A stretch of DNA of 8,213 nt from an uncultured Eubacteriales bacterium (lineage in GTDB: Bacteria > Bacillota > Clostridia > Oscillospirales > Ruminococcaceae). The DNA is taken from positions 1-8,213 of the forward strand of contig CABUOE010000094.1 of NCBI GenBank assembly GCA_902493155.1, written 5' to 3'. Position 1 is the stretch's first letter. Each line of letters opens with the position of its first letter. The position numbers were made by a program, and so were the translations under genes. A model generated the notes under the pieces. The model made no database searches. It was given only the letters and a program-made list of their open reading frames with translations, and was not told the origin of the DNA. Positions 1 through 6,347 of the stretch are shown here, in pieces.

Positions 1-26
1 GAATCGCTACAGTGCACAATGAAGAC

Positions 27-35
27 ATTATACCA
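27..35 (-). promoter_or_regulatory. Extended -10 promoter box reading out of the window
   Basis: On the minus strand this reads TGGTATAAT, a perfect TATAAT with the TGn extension, in the AT-rich gap after the phosphoesterase stop. No good -35 hexamer lies 16-18 bases upstream (TAGCAT or AGCATT), which an extended -10 can tolerate. It would drive a minus-strand gene beginning left of base 1. That gene is not visible. Confidence 0.5.
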
Positions 36-88
36 TAAATTCCTTTACAATGCTAGTTTTTCAGAACGCTTTTACCGATTTTTACAAA

Positions 89-766
89 TTAGACAATTTT
101 TTTTGGACAAAATTGCAAATAATCACAGGAGACCAATCGAAAATCGATGCCGATTCGCTCTCCATTGATGGCATATCCCGACGAATATCCGTGGATGTGG
201 CCGTAATAGACCTGTTTGATGCCGTATTCGTGGAGAATTTCCAGGATTTCGTAGCATTCTCCGCTTCCGTACACCGGGGGATAGTGGAGAAAGACAATCG
301 GTTCTTTGCCCAGTTTCTTCCCGGCGTCCAGCGATAGCCGCAGCCGCCCGCATTCCCGTAAAAGAATCTTCTTGTCGTTTTGGTCGTTCATCCAGCCCCG
401 GGTACCGCAGAGGGCGTAATCCCCGTATTCATAAGCGTTATTGAACAAAATCTTGACAGAGTCGCAGCCCCAGTCGGAAAGGGCTTTTTCCACCTTGGTC
501 TTGGTGGTAAACCAGTAGTCATGGTTGCCCTTCAAAATAATTTTGGTGCCATTAAGCTTATGGAGGTATTCAAAATCCGCCCGGCTTTCCTCCATAATCA
601 GCCCCCAGGAAATATCCCCCGCGATGACGACGGTATCTTCGGGCTTTACCGTTTTCTGCCAGTTTTCGGTCAGGCGCTCCACGTAGTTTTCCCAGCCGGG
701 AAAAACATCCATAGGCTTATCGACCCCTAAAGACAAATGCAAATCGGCGATAGTGAATAGGCTCAT
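89..766 (-). CDS. Metallophosphoesterase (COG1768-like predicted phosphohydrolase)
   Basis: This 225-residue protein has the calcineurin-like metallophosphoesterase signature blocks in order: the metal-binding DLH near the N-terminus (ADLHLS, residues 7-12), GDISW around residue 50, GNHDYW around residue 80, and the C-terminal GHIHG that supplies the last metal ligands. These enzymes bind two metal ions and cleave phosphomono- or diesters. The natural substrate of this subfamily is not known, and no membrane segment or signal peptide is seen, so it is probably cytoplasmic. The reading frame is open for 21 more codons upstream (to 829), but the ATG at 766 is preferred: it puts the DLH motif at the usual place and has GGGAAG four bases upstream, whereas the ATG at 829 has no ribosome binding site. 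The gene stands alone, divergent from the DUF1540 gene. Assignment to the fold is firm; the role is unknown. Confidence 0.9.
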   Translation of the reverse strand: MSLFTIADLHLSLGVDKPMDVFPGWENYVERLTENWQKTVKPEDTVVIAGDISWGLIMEESRADFEYLHKLNGTKIILKGNHDYWFTTKTKVEKALSDWGCDSVKILFNNAYEYGDYALCGTRGWMNDQNDKKILLRECGRLRLSLDAGKKLGKEPIVFLHYPPVYGSGECYEILEILHEYGIKQVYYGHIHGYSSGYAINGERIGIDFRLVSCDYLQFCPKKIV

Positions 767-875
767 GCGACTTCCCGATCCGTCATGCGGATCTTCCTTT
801 CCATTATTTTTTTCATCAAATGATTCCATAAATTTTGGTTTTCATATTGATTTTGATTCTGCAAACAATAACTTC

Positions 876-894
876 GGAAAGATTTCGTCTTTCC
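876..894. other. Perfect hairpin in the divergent intergenic region
   Basis: A 7-bp perfect stem (GGAAAGA / TCTTTCC) with a 5-base loop TTTCG lies between the divergent phosphoesterase and DUF1540 genes. On the plus strand it is followed by AAAA and then six T, so it resembles a terminator with the U-tract displaced by four bases. It would lie in the leader of the plus-strand DUF1540 mRNA if transcription starts upstream of it, or in the leader of the minus-strand phosphoesterase. A regulatory role is only a possibility. I found no convincing promoter for either gene in the 767-939 gap. Confidence 0.4.
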
Positions 895-939
895 AAAATT
901 TTTTGACAGCGGAACCCTCGCTGAAAAGGAGGAAACCTA

Positions 940-1116
940 ATGTCTGAATACGGAAAACACAAAGAAACCATTTCCTGTGTCAAATGTGATGTGACAAACT
1001 GCATCCACAACAACCATAAATGTGAATGCACGGCAGGAGAGATCAAGGTGGGGCCTCACAGCGCCCACTGTTGCCAAGATACTGTCTGCCAGTCCTTCCA
1101 TGCGCAGGACGAATAG
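940..1116 (+). CDS. Small cysteine-rich DUF1540 domain protein
   Basis: A 58-residue protein too short for most gene callers' default length. It has eight cysteines arranged as in DUF1540: CVKC (13-16), a Cys at 21 followed by IHNN, CEC (28-30), CC (44-45) and TVCQSF (48-53). The pattern of N-terminal CxxC...NC, then a central Cys, an I-x-V segment and a C-terminal T-x-C-x-x-F is the family signature. The spacing suggests metal (probably zinc) binding, but the function of the family is unknown. Translation is well supported by AAGGAGG at 926-932, seven bases before the ATG. It is the only plus-strand gene here, divergent from the phosphoesterase and convergent with thrC, and it ends upstream of an intrinsic terminator at 1210-1236. 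Confidence 0.88.
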   Translation: MSEYGKHKETISCVKCDVTNCIHNNHKCECTAGEIKVGPHSAHCCQDTVCQSFHAQDE

Positions 1117-1175
1117 CTTTTCCCCCGCACCTAAGGTAGGTTGATCCTTGCACAAATGGACTTTGAGGAGGCCGA

Positions 1176-1211
1176 GCAGGAAACGTTGGGGCTTCCTGCC
1201 GCGCTCCAACG
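1176..1211 (+). other. Possible H-type pseudoknot in the 3' region of the DUF1540 transcript
   Basis: Stem 1 is GCAGGAA (1176-1182) with TTCCTGC (1193-1199), seven perfect pairs. Its 10-base loop contains CGTTGGGG (1184-1191), which is complementary to CTCCAACG (1204-1211) with one G-U pair. Loop-to-downstream pairing of this kind is the geometry of an H-type pseudoknot; alternatively the second pairing could replace stem 1. The downstream partner shares bases 1210-1211 with the terminator stem, so the pseudoknot and the terminator compete slightly. Whether this is functional is inferred from complementarity only. Confidence 0.4.
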
Positions 1212-1236
1212 CGCCCGAGGAGGGCGCGCTTTTTTT
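1210..1236 (+). terminator. Intrinsic terminator of the DUF1540 transcript
   Basis: A 7-bp GC-rich stem CGCGCCC / GGGCGCG with loop GAGGA is followed by C and seven T on the plus strand. This is a textbook rho-independent terminator for plus-strand transcription and sits 94 bases after the DUF1540 stop. The minus strand lacks a T-run after the hairpin, so it does not obviously terminate thrC transcription arriving from the other side. Confidence 0.9.
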
Positions 1237-1258
1237 GTCCAATTTTATTCGAGAATAC

Positions 1259-2749
1259 TTATCGAAGCATTTCTTTTACCTTATCTACCATCTGCTCTTT
1301 GGTGACGCTGTCTTTAAAGCGAACCTCTTTGTTTTTCAGCGCCAACAGGCTTGCAGGCGGAACCATTTTGCTCAGAGACTGAAGCATTTCCACCTGGGCG
1401 AAATCGTCTGCGGGCAGTTCTTCGTTTGTGATGCTCTTCAAGACGTTTTCGGTAAATTTATAGGGGGAAGCAGTGGAAGCGATGATGGTCTTTTGGGTGT
1501 CGCCGGTTTTTTCGCAGTAATCGTTATAGACCTTAACGGCCACAGCGGTGTGGGTATCGCAGAGGTAGCCGAATTCCTTGAAGGTTTCCCCGATGGTCTC
1601 ACGGGTGGCCTCGTCGTCGCAGAAGCCGCCGTAGAAGTCAGATTGAAGTTTCGCTTTTACATCCCCGCTTACTTCGTACTTTCCATCCTTAGCAAGTTTT
1701 GTAAACCAATCGGAAATCACCTTGTCGTCTCTTCCGCAGAGGTCGTAGAGCAGCCGTTCCAAGTTGGAAGAGATAAGGATATCCATGGACGGTGAAGAGG
1801 TGGCGTAAAACTCCCGGTTCTTATCGTAGACGCCGGTGGAGATAAAGTCAGTGAGGACTTTGTTTTTATTGGACGCGCAGATAAGCTTTCCAATAGGGAG
1901 ACCCATGTTTTTGGCATAGTAAGCGGCCAAAATATTTCCGAAGTTACCGGTGGGGACGCAGACATTTACCTTTTCGCCCAGCTTGATTTCTTCCCGCTCC
2001 ACCAAGGTGGCATAGGCCGCTATGTAGTAGACGATCTGGGGAACGAGACGGCCCCAGTTGATGGAGTTTGCAGAAGAAAACATCTGATTGTTCTTTTTGA
2101 GTTCCTCAGCGATGACAGGATCGGTGAAAATCTTTTTAACCCCGCTCTGGGCGTCGTCAAAGTTTCCTTTGATGGCGCAGACCGAGACGTTTTGTCCTTC
2201 CTGCGTGGTCATCTGGAGTTTCTGCATATTGCTGACCCCGTGTTCAGGATAGAAAACCAGCATTTTGGTTTTTGGAACGTCCTTAAAGCCTTCCAGCGCC
2301 GCTTTTCCGGTGTCGCCCGAGGTGGCCACCAGTACGACGATCTCTTTGTCGGGAGCGGTCTTTTTCGCCGAAGTGGTCAACAGGTACGGCAAAAGCTGCA
2401 GCGCCATATCCTTGAAGGCGCAGGTGGGGCCGTGCCACAGTTCCAAAAGATAAGCCTGATCGCCCACTTTAGCGATTTCAGAAATGTCTGCAGTGTCGAA
2501 TTTTTTGTCGGTGTAGGCGCTGTCCACGCAGTGATTTAATTCCTCTTCCGAAAAGTCGGTGAGAAATTTCGACAGGACAGTTTTTGCCTTGTCGTTATAG
2601 GAGGTTCCCACCATGGCGGAGATGTCGTCCAAAGAAATTTTCGGCAGGCTCTCCGGCACAAAAAGTCCGCCTTCATTGGAAATTCCCTGTGCGATGGCCT
2701 GGGCGGCCGTCACTTTGCAGTTTGAATTCCGGGTGCTCAAGTAATACAT
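1259..2749 (-). CDS. thrC: Threonine synthase
   Basis: A 496-residue PLP-dependent enzyme that converts O-phospho-L-homoserine to L-threonine and phosphate, the last step of threonine biosynthesis in the cytoplasm. The N-terminus (MYYLSTR, then NEGGLFVPE near residues 25-33) is typical of the long fold-type II ThrC subfamily. The cofactor lysine is K113 in the motif HGPTCAFKDM. ATSGDTGKAA and the later PTGNFGN are the phosphate-binding and substrate loops. Length fits the long clostridial form. The upstream in-frame ATG at 2755 lies only three bases from the ribosome binding site AGAGGAG, while the ATG at 2749 is nine bases away, so 2749 is preferred. It starts 29 bases after the dipeptidase stop and probably shares its transcript. 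No T-box or other amino-acid sensing leader fits in that gap. No minus-strand terminator is evident downstream. Confidence 0.96.
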   Translation of the reverse strand: MYYLSTRNSNCKVTAAQAIAQGISNEGGLFVPESLPKISLDDISAMVGTSYNDKAKTVLSKFLTDFSEEELNHCVDSAYTDKKFDTADISEIAKVGDQAYLLELWHGPTCAFKDMALQLLPYLLTTSAKKTAPDKEIVVLVATSGDTGKAALEGFKDVPKTKMLVFYPEHGVSNMQKLQMTTQEGQNVSVCAIKGNFDDAQSGVKKIFTDPVIAEELKKNNQMFSSANSINWGRLVPQIVYYIAAYATLVEREEIKLGEKVNVCVPTGNFGNILAAYYAKNMGLPIGKLICASNKNKVLTDFISTGVYDKNREFYATSSPSMDILISSNLERLLYDLCGRDDKVISDWFTKLAKDGKYEVSGDVKAKLQSDFYGGFCDDEATRETIGETFKEFGYLCDTHTAVAVKVYNDYCEKTGDTQKTIIASTASPYKFTENVLKSITNEELPADDFAQVEMLQSLSKMVPPASLLALKNKEVRFKDSVTKEQMVDKVKEMLR

Positions 2750-2758
2750 AGTCATGCT

Positions 2759-2765
2759 CTCCTCT
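2759..2765 (-). promoter_or_regulatory. Ribosome binding site deciding the thrC start
   Basis: AGAGGAG on the minus strand. It is nine bases from the ATG at 2749 and three bases from the in-frame ATG at 2755, which favours the inner start for threonine synthase. Confidence 0.7.
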
Positions 2766-2778
2766 AATTATTTTTGTC

Positions 2779-3681
2779 CTATAAGTTTTCTTCAAAAAAG
2801 CGCTGGGCATTTTTGAAGGTAATCTTGTCAACAATTTCAGGTTCGAAATGTTTATTGAGGTTTTTGTGCCAATCCGGCACCTTTTCGATGCGGTTAAGGC
2901 GTGAAAGTGCAGCCGCTCCGTCGAAGTCGCTTCCCACCGCGATCACGTCTTCGCCGCCCAGGGCAATGATGTGACGGATATGGGCGCGAAGCTCCTGAAA
3001 AGTGGCGTCGCTTTCCCCGTTGATGAAGATGGGATAAAAATTGATGCCGATGAGTCCCTTGCGTCGGATGATTTCCTGGATCTGCAAATCGTCCAGGTTC
3101 CGCTTGTGGGGACAGATATCAAAGCAGTTGGAGTGAGTGGCAATAAAGGGGCGCTCGGCGATTTCACAGAGCTCCCAGAAGCTTGCGTTATTCAGGTGGG
3201 ACACGTCGATGACGATCCGGTTTACTTCCAGCTCCTTGACCGCCTTTTTGCCCAAAGCAGTCAACCCTGTTTCACTATCGGCACCGCCGGCCAATTCATT
3301 TTCCTTGTTCCAGGTCAGGGACAGAATGCGGACACCCAGTTCCCGAAATTCCGGGATGCGCTCCAGCTTGCCGCCCAGCGCCGCGCCGTTTTCCACCGAG
3401 AGCATGGCGTTGCAGACGCCTTCCCGGATGTTTTTCGGGTCGTAGGGAACGATCTTGTCGCTTGCGGCAAAGGCATCCTGCAAAACTTTCGCCTGGGCCA
3501 GAAAGCGCCGGTAAGCCTTGACGCCGCGGCAATCGTCGTGGACAAAGGCGGCAAAGGTCTGCACCCACTGGTCAAACAGCATTCCCCGCTCCACCGAAAC
3601 ATCGTAATCATTGTGCACTAAAGAAGCCTTCCCTTTCCGGCATTCGTTCAGCGTATCGCAATGCAGATCAAAATGGCGCAT
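2779..3681 (-). CDS. Membrane dipeptidase family protein (peptidase M19)
   Basis: This 300-residue protein matches the renal/membrane dipeptidase family, zinc enzymes that hydrolyse dipeptides with broad specificity, often including D-amino acids at the C-terminal position. The expected dinuclear zinc ligands are present: H7 and D9 in DLHCDT, E97 in SVENG, H183 in ATHSN, a histidine at 192 (PHKRN), and D252/D254 in SDFDG. There is no signal peptide or lipobox, so the bacterial enzyme is probably cytoplasmic despite the family name. Two adjacent ATGs at 3684 and 3681 both follow AGGAAGG (5 and 8 bases away); 3681 was chosen on spacing. The gene begins 71 bases after the RNase HII-YraN stop and is followed closely by thrC. 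A link between dipeptide breakdown and threonine synthesis is not obvious; co-transcription is the only evidence. Confidence 0.93.
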   Translation of the reverse strand: MRHFDLHCDTLNECRKGKASLVHNDYDVSVERGMLFDQWVQTFAAFVHDDCRGVKAYRRFLAQAKVLQDAFAASDKIVPYDPKNIREGVCNAMLSVENGAALGGKLERIPEFRELGVRILSLTWNKENELAGGADSETGLTALGKKAVKELEVNRIVIDVSHLNNASFWELCEIAERPFIATHSNCFDICPHKRNLDDLQIQEIIRRKGLIGINFYPIFINGESDATFQELRAHIRHIIALGGEDVIAVGSDFDGAAALSRLNRIEKVPDWHKNLNKHFEPEIVDKITFKNAQRFFEENL

Positions 3682-3752
3682 CATCTCATCCTTCCTCTCT
3701 CCCAAACACAGGCTTTGTCTGTTTATTGTATGTGAACACAACTGGTATTATC

Positions 3753-4715
3753 TTATGTAAATGCGTTCTCGATTTGTTCCACCCGCAAGGGAGAACCGGT
3801 CTTATCGTCCAGCAGCACTTCCACCACGTCGAAGCGGGGCTGGAGGGAAATGTCCTCCTGCTCCGACAGGTACAACAGCGCCGTCTGGCGAAGCTTTTCC
3901 TGTTTCGAAGCGGTGACCGCTTCCCGGGGCTCGGCAATCATCCGGCCGCTGCGGGTCTTTACCTCCACAAAAGCGAGAATGTCGTCCTTGGCGGCGATGA
4001 TGTCGATTTCCCCGTAGAGAGAATGGTAATTGGTTTCCAGAATCCGGTATCCCTGCTCCGTCAGGTATCGGGAAGCAATGCCCTCTCCTTTGGCTCCGGA
4101 GGAAACAGCGGGATTTAAACCCTTTTTCTCAAAATACTTTTTCAGAAAGGTCATCCGATGCACCGGAGAAGCGCCGTATTGATCCAGCATCTCGTAATGA
4201 AGCTTGGTGCCGTAGCCTTTGTGCTTTGCAAACAAATATTGGGGATACTGACGGTCCAACTCTTCCATATACCGATCCCGCTCCACCTTTGCCAGAATGG
4301 ACGCCGCCGCAATGGAGGCCGATGTGGCATCTCCCTTGATAAGACAGCGGCTGGGCACCGAGACGTTGGGATTTTTGTCCCCGTCGATGAGGGCGAAGCT
4401 GGGGCTCACAGAAAGTCCTTCCACCGCCCGCCTCATGGCGAGAAAGGTGGCCTGCAGGATGTTGAGGCTGTCAATTTCCTCCACCGACGCCGTAGCGACG
4501 CAGAAAGCGACCGCCTTCTCCCGGATTTCGTCATAGAGGGCTTCCCGTTTTTTTGCGGAGAGCTTTTTGCTGTCGTTTAAGCCCTCAATGGGTTGTTGGG
4601 GGTCGAGGATGACCGCCGCTGCATAAACATCCCCCGCCAAGGGGCCGCGGCCCGCTTCGTCCACGCCGCAGAAATTTGTAATCTCAAGCGCAGCGTCGTA
4701 TTCGTACAAGGTCAT
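3753..4715 (-). CDS. rnhB: RNase HII fused to a YraN/UPF0102 nuclease-like domain
   Basis: A 320-residue protein with two domains. Residues 1-200 are RNase HII, which cuts RNA in RNA/DNA hybrids and removes single ribonucleotides from DNA. The catalytic carboxylates are visible as D19 and E20 in GVDEAGRGPLAG, D111 in LIDGD, and D129 in the KGDATSASIAAASILAK block; DSKKL and GYGT follow the family. Residues 205-320 are a YraN (UPF0102) domain with the endonuclease-like core GEIDIIA (E236, D238) and FVEVKTR (E251, K253), a PD-(D/E)xK arrangement; its biological role is poorly known. There is no stop or frameshift between the halves. The frame stays open upstream to 4991, but that part overlaps rbgA out of frame and is spurious. 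The ATG at 4715 is preceded by a purine-rich AAAGGGGG and sits 16 bases after the rbgA stop, matching the rbgA-rnhB order of Bacillus. Confidence 0.95.
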   Translation of the reverse strand: MTLYEYDAALEITNFCGVDEAGRGPLAGDVYAAAVILDPQQPIEGLNDSKKLSAKKREALYDEIREKAVAFCVATASVEEIDSLNILQATFLAMRRAVEGLSVSPSFALIDGDKNPNVSVPSRCLIKGDATSASIAAASILAKVERDRYMEELDRQYPQYLFAKHKGYGTKLHYEMLDQYGASPVHRMTFLKKYFEKKGLNPAVSSGAKGEGIASRYLTEQGYRILETNYHSLYGEIDIIAAKDDILAFVEVKTRSGRMIAEPREAVTASKQEKLRQTALLYLSEQEDISLQPRFDVVEVLLDDKTGSPLRVEQIENAFT

Positions 4716-4731
4716 CCTGTTTTCCCCCTTT

Positions 4732-5604
4732 CTACTCACTCTCCGGTACTTCCAGAGATATTTTTCCAAATTTGCCGCCCCGGTACTCATCCAGCACCAT
4801 GGTGGCCGCCCGGAGGGTGTCGATTTCCCCTCCGCTGATGAGCATACCCCTCTTGCGTCCCACGAGACAAAGCAGATCATAAGGCTCCAAGTCCGCCGTT
4901 TCATCGCCGGTGATCTTATAGCGTTCAGAAAGCTCAGCCGGGTATTCCTGGCGCATCCAATCCAGCAGCCGCATGGCCAACAGCTCCACATCCAGAACCT
5001 GGTCCTTGACGGCGCCGGTGAAGGCCAGCTTTTCCCCTACCGCCGGGTCCTCAAATTTGGGCCAAAGGACGCCGGGCATGTCCAGGAGCTCCACGTCCCT
5101 GCTCACCGTCACCCACTGTTTCCCCCGGGTGACGCCAGGACGGTCCTCCACCTTCGCCCGTTTTTCCCGGGCCAGCTTATTGATAAAGGAGGATTTTCCC
5201 ACGTTGGGAATTCCCACCACCATCATCCGCAGAGGCCGGCCGGCCATGCCCTTGTTCAGGCGGCGCTCCAGCACTTCGGAAAGCTCCTCCCGGACGGCAG
5301 GCAAAAACTGAGAAATACCCTTTCCGGTTTTGGAGTCGGTAGCGATGGCGGTAATGCCCTGCTCCTTATAGTATTTGAGCCAGAGGGCGGTGATTCTCGG
5401 GTCAGCGGTGTCACACTTATTTAAAACGACCATCCGCTTTTTGTTCCCAATCCATTTATGGAGTTCGGGGTTGCTGGAACTCATTGGAATCCGGGCGTCC
5501 CGCAATTCCACGACGATGTCGACTAAAGAAAGGCTCTCTTTAATCATCCGCCGGGTTTTGGCCATATGGCCGGGAAACCATTGTACCGAAGCCTGTTCCG
5601 TCAC
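4732..5604 (-). CDS. rbgA: Ribosome biogenesis GTPase RbgA (YlqF)
   Basis: A 290-residue circularly permuted GTPase that acts late in 50S subunit assembly, where it binds the immature particle and hydrolyses GTP. The G motifs occur in the permuted order: G4 NKCD (62-65), G5-like TDSKTG (89-94), then G1 GIPNVGKS (131-138), G2 threonine T159 in RPGVTRG, and G3 DMPG (175-178). The N-terminal WFPGHMAK (9-16) is characteristic of YlqF; the C-terminal part holds the ANTAR-like helical ribosome-binding region. The start codon is GTG at 5604, with AAGGAGG eight bases upstream. The nearby ATG seven bases further up is out of frame. It lies between lepB and rnhB, downstream of rplS, the conserved Firmicutes order, and L19 and RbgA both belong to the large subunit. 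Confidence 0.97.
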   Translation of the reverse strand: MTEQASVQWFPGHMAKTRRMIKESLSLVDIVVELRDARIPMSSSNPELHKWIGNKKRMVVLNKCDTADPRITALWLKYYKEQGITAIATDSKTGKGISQFLPAVREELSEVLERRLNKGMAGRPLRMMVVGIPNVGKSSFINKLAREKRAKVEDRPGVTRGKQWVTVSRDVELLDMPGVLWPKFEDPAVGEKLAFTGAVKDQVLDVELLAMRLLDWMRQEYPAELSERYKITGDETADLEPYDLLCLVGRKRGMLISGGEIDTLRAATMVLDEYRGGKFGKISLEVPESE

Positions 5605-5655
5605 AGGACATCCCTCCTTTTACCATGTATTATTTCTGATTTTTATAATGTCATA

Positions 5656-6246
5656 CTAATGAATCACGCCGATTTGGTTAAGGGGCAGGATTCGAAATAC
5701 CACTTTTCCCACCACGTCCTCTACCGGGACGAAGCTCACCTGCGAAAACCGGCTGTCGGTGGAACGATTTCGGTTGTCTCCCATAACGAAAACGCAGCCT
5801 TCCGGAACTTCAACAGGATAGTCGTGGTCGCCGCGCCGGTCTTCGGCAATGGGTTCTGCAATATAGGGCTCATCGATATAGATGCCATCCACCTTGACAT
5901 AGCCCTGCTCGTCAATGTTCACTGTTTGGCCCTCGGTGGCAATGACCCGCTTGACCAGTGCCTCGTCCAGGCCGGTGTTCTCATCTAAAATCACCACGTC
6001 GCCAGCCTTGGGGGTATACATCAGTTTATAGACGATAAGCCGATCCTGATTGTGAAGGGTGGGTTCCATAGAAGAGCCCTTGACCTCCACCGGCTTGATG
6101 ATAAATCCAAAGACCACCGCTACAATGAGCACCGCCCAAAGAAGGGATTTGACCCAATCCCATACCTCTCTTTTCCAGTTTGCCGTTTTTTCGCCGGAGG
6201 GCTCCGCCGGCAGGTTCTCTTCGGGGATTTGGTTTAATTCTTCCAT
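5656..6246 (-). CDS. lepB: Type I signal peptidase, shorter paralogue
   Basis: A 196-residue S26 signal peptidase that removes signal peptides from exported proteins at the outer face of the cytoplasmic membrane. A short charged N-terminus is followed by one membrane segment (about 29-51, WDWVKSLLWAVLIVAVVFGF) and the catalytic domain. The catalytic serine is S59 in GSSMEPTL and the general base is K99 in LVKRVIA; the box GDNRNRSTDSR is near residue 157. The frame also allows an ATG at 6258, but AAAGGA directly abuts it, so the ATG at 6246, 12 bases from that site, is more likely although the spacing is long. It is the second of two tandem paralogues. 51 bases separate it from rbgA. Similarity to the upstream copy is high across the whole catalytic domain, suggesting duplication. 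Confidence 0.94.
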   Translation of the reverse strand: MEELNQIPEENLPAEPSGEKTANWKREVWDWVKSLLWAVLIVAVVFGFIIKPVEVKGSSMEPTLHNQDRLIVYKLMYTPKAGDVVILDENTGLDEALVKRVIATEGQTVNIDEQGYVKVDGIYIDEPYIAEPIAEDRRGDHDYPVEVPEGCVFVMGDNRNRSTDSRFSQVSFVPVEDVVGKVVFRILPLNQIGVIH

Positions 6247-6258
6247 TGAAATGACCAT

Positions 6259-6264
6259 TCCTTT
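6259..6264 (-). promoter_or_regulatory. Ribosome binding site of the second signal peptidase
   Basis: AAAGGA (AAGAAAGGA in context) touches the ATG at 6258 and lies 12 bases from the ATG at 6246. The zero spacing rules against the outer start. Neither spacing is ideal, so the exact start is uncertain by four codons. Confidence 0.5.
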
Positions 6265-6310
6265 CTTTGGAATTGTGCGCGGTCAGGGGACCGTCAAGGC
6301 ACAAAACCGG

Positions 6311-6338
6311 AAGTTTGAAAGATAAACCTTTCAAACTT
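6311..6338 (-). other. 11-bp perfect hairpin between the two signal peptidase genes
   Basis: AAGTTTGAAAG and CTTTCAAACTT form an 11-bp perfect stem with a six-base loop, ten bases after the stop codon of the upstream signal peptidase. On the minus strand the stem is followed by CCGG and only four T, so it is not a classical terminator. It could be a partial terminator or an mRNA stability element that sets the ratio of the two peptidases. A second weaker inverted repeat (TTGTGC at 6273-6278, GCACAA at 6299-6304, with GGTC/GACC inside) fills most of the remaining gap. Confidence 0.5.
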
Positions 6339-6347
6339 TTGCTCCTA

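Noticed and set aside
89..130. Terminator at the end of the metallophosphoesterase gene (CAATTTT / AAAATTG)
   Set aside because: The inverted repeat is AT-only, lies within the coding end and has no T-run after it on the minus strand.
903..908. Perfect TTGACA -35 hexamer upstream of the DUF1540 gene
   Set aside because: Seventeen bases downstream lies the ribosome binding site (AAGGAG) and no -10 box; the match is probably accidental.
2750..2778. Possible T-box or threonine-sensing leader before thrC
   Set aside because: Only 29 bases separate thrC from the preceding gene and they hold just a ribosome binding site.
2971..3621. Long open frame on the plus strand opposite the dipeptidase
   Set aside because: It is antisense to a gene with all M19 zinc-ligand motifs, lacks recognisable domains and follows from codon bias of the true gene. 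The same holds for other antisense frames, such as 1148-1795 opposite thrC.
3725..3730. TACAAT -10-like hexamer before the M19 dipeptidase
   Set aside because: No -35 hexamer at 16-18 bases (AGATAA) and no TG extension, so too weak to call a promoter.
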